NCBI GenBank assembly: GCA_051889975.1
Contig: JBJFDJ010000030.1
Span: 1-32,377 of the forward strand
Length of the DNA stretch: 32,377 bases
Source of the DNA: UBA9845 sp051889975
GTDB taxonomy: Bacteria > Bacillota > Clostridia > Christensenellales > UBA1242
Direction: 5' to 3'
Part shown: positions 32,311 to 32,377 of the stretch, piece after piece
Position numbering within the stretch: the stretch's first letter is position 1
Layout: each line of letters begins with the position of its first letter
Notes under the pieces: generated by a model
Databases searched by the model: none
The model's input: only the letters and a program-made list of their open reading frames with translations
What the model was told of the DNA's origin: nothing
Translations under genes and position numbers: made by a program

Positions 32311-32377
32311 ATTTTAACAACAAAAAATCAAAAAGTCCAACGTTAAAACAATATTAAATATGAATATTTGTGCTAAT

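Overview
The window is AT-rich DNA whose protein sequences look like an anaerobic, low-GC Gram-positive bacterium of the clostridial type. The indications are an Asp-specific T-box leader on aspS, a HelD-type helicase, a PASTA-bearing PBP2, an [FeFe]-hydrogenase/rubrerythrin protein and strong AGGAGG-type ribosome sites. No rRNA or marker allows a species call. A run of exactly 100 N (29695-29794) shows this is a scaffold with one unsized gap, so it probably comes from a draft or metagenome assembly. Almost every gene is on the minus strand. Only the GtrA-like gene and one exported-protein gene are on the plus strand.

Layout from left to right. 1-266: 5' part of a collagen-like surface protein running off the edge. 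569-1303: GtrA-family membrane protein. 1545-13877: division and cell-wall (dcw) block. In transcription order it reads metallophosphoesterase, B-box zinc-finger membrane protein, rsmH, ftsL-like, PBP2/spoVD-like, murE, mraY, murD, ftsW, and then a separate unit murA-ftsQ. murF and murG are missing, and the two largest spacers of the block lie exactly where they usually sit. Between mraY and murD is a 110-bp GC-rich element that folds into a perfect cloverleaf, and its outer stem contains the murD ribosome binding site. 14083-17463: catalytic-domain-only E2-like acyltransferase homologue, Smr-domain protein, rsmD and alr. 17560-20063: a HelD-like helicase and a truncated-looking ORF next to tRNA-Lys(CTT), with an inverted copy of the tRNA anticodon arm between them. 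20251-24494: a HExxH protein, a MerR regulator with its own MerR-type promoter, and an orphan membrane protein. 24584-27960: tyrS and T-box-controlled aspS. 28113-29093: exported protein. 29255-30054: two partial genes on either side of the assembly gap. 30219-32285: an [FeFe] hydrogenase fused to a rubrerythrin.

How the genes work together. The left half makes lipid I precursors (murA, alr, murE, murD, mraY) and the septal synthase (ftsW, PBP2, ftsL-like, ftsQ). The right half supplies charged tRNAs and, through the hydrogenase-rubrerythrin fusion, probably detoxifies peroxide or oxygen using low-potential electrons. The most notable items are the cloverleaf element at murD, the hydrogenase-rubrerythrin fusion, the E2 homologue lacking its catalytic His, and a set of genes without Shine-Dalgarno sequences whose -10-like hexamers sit at leaderless spacing.
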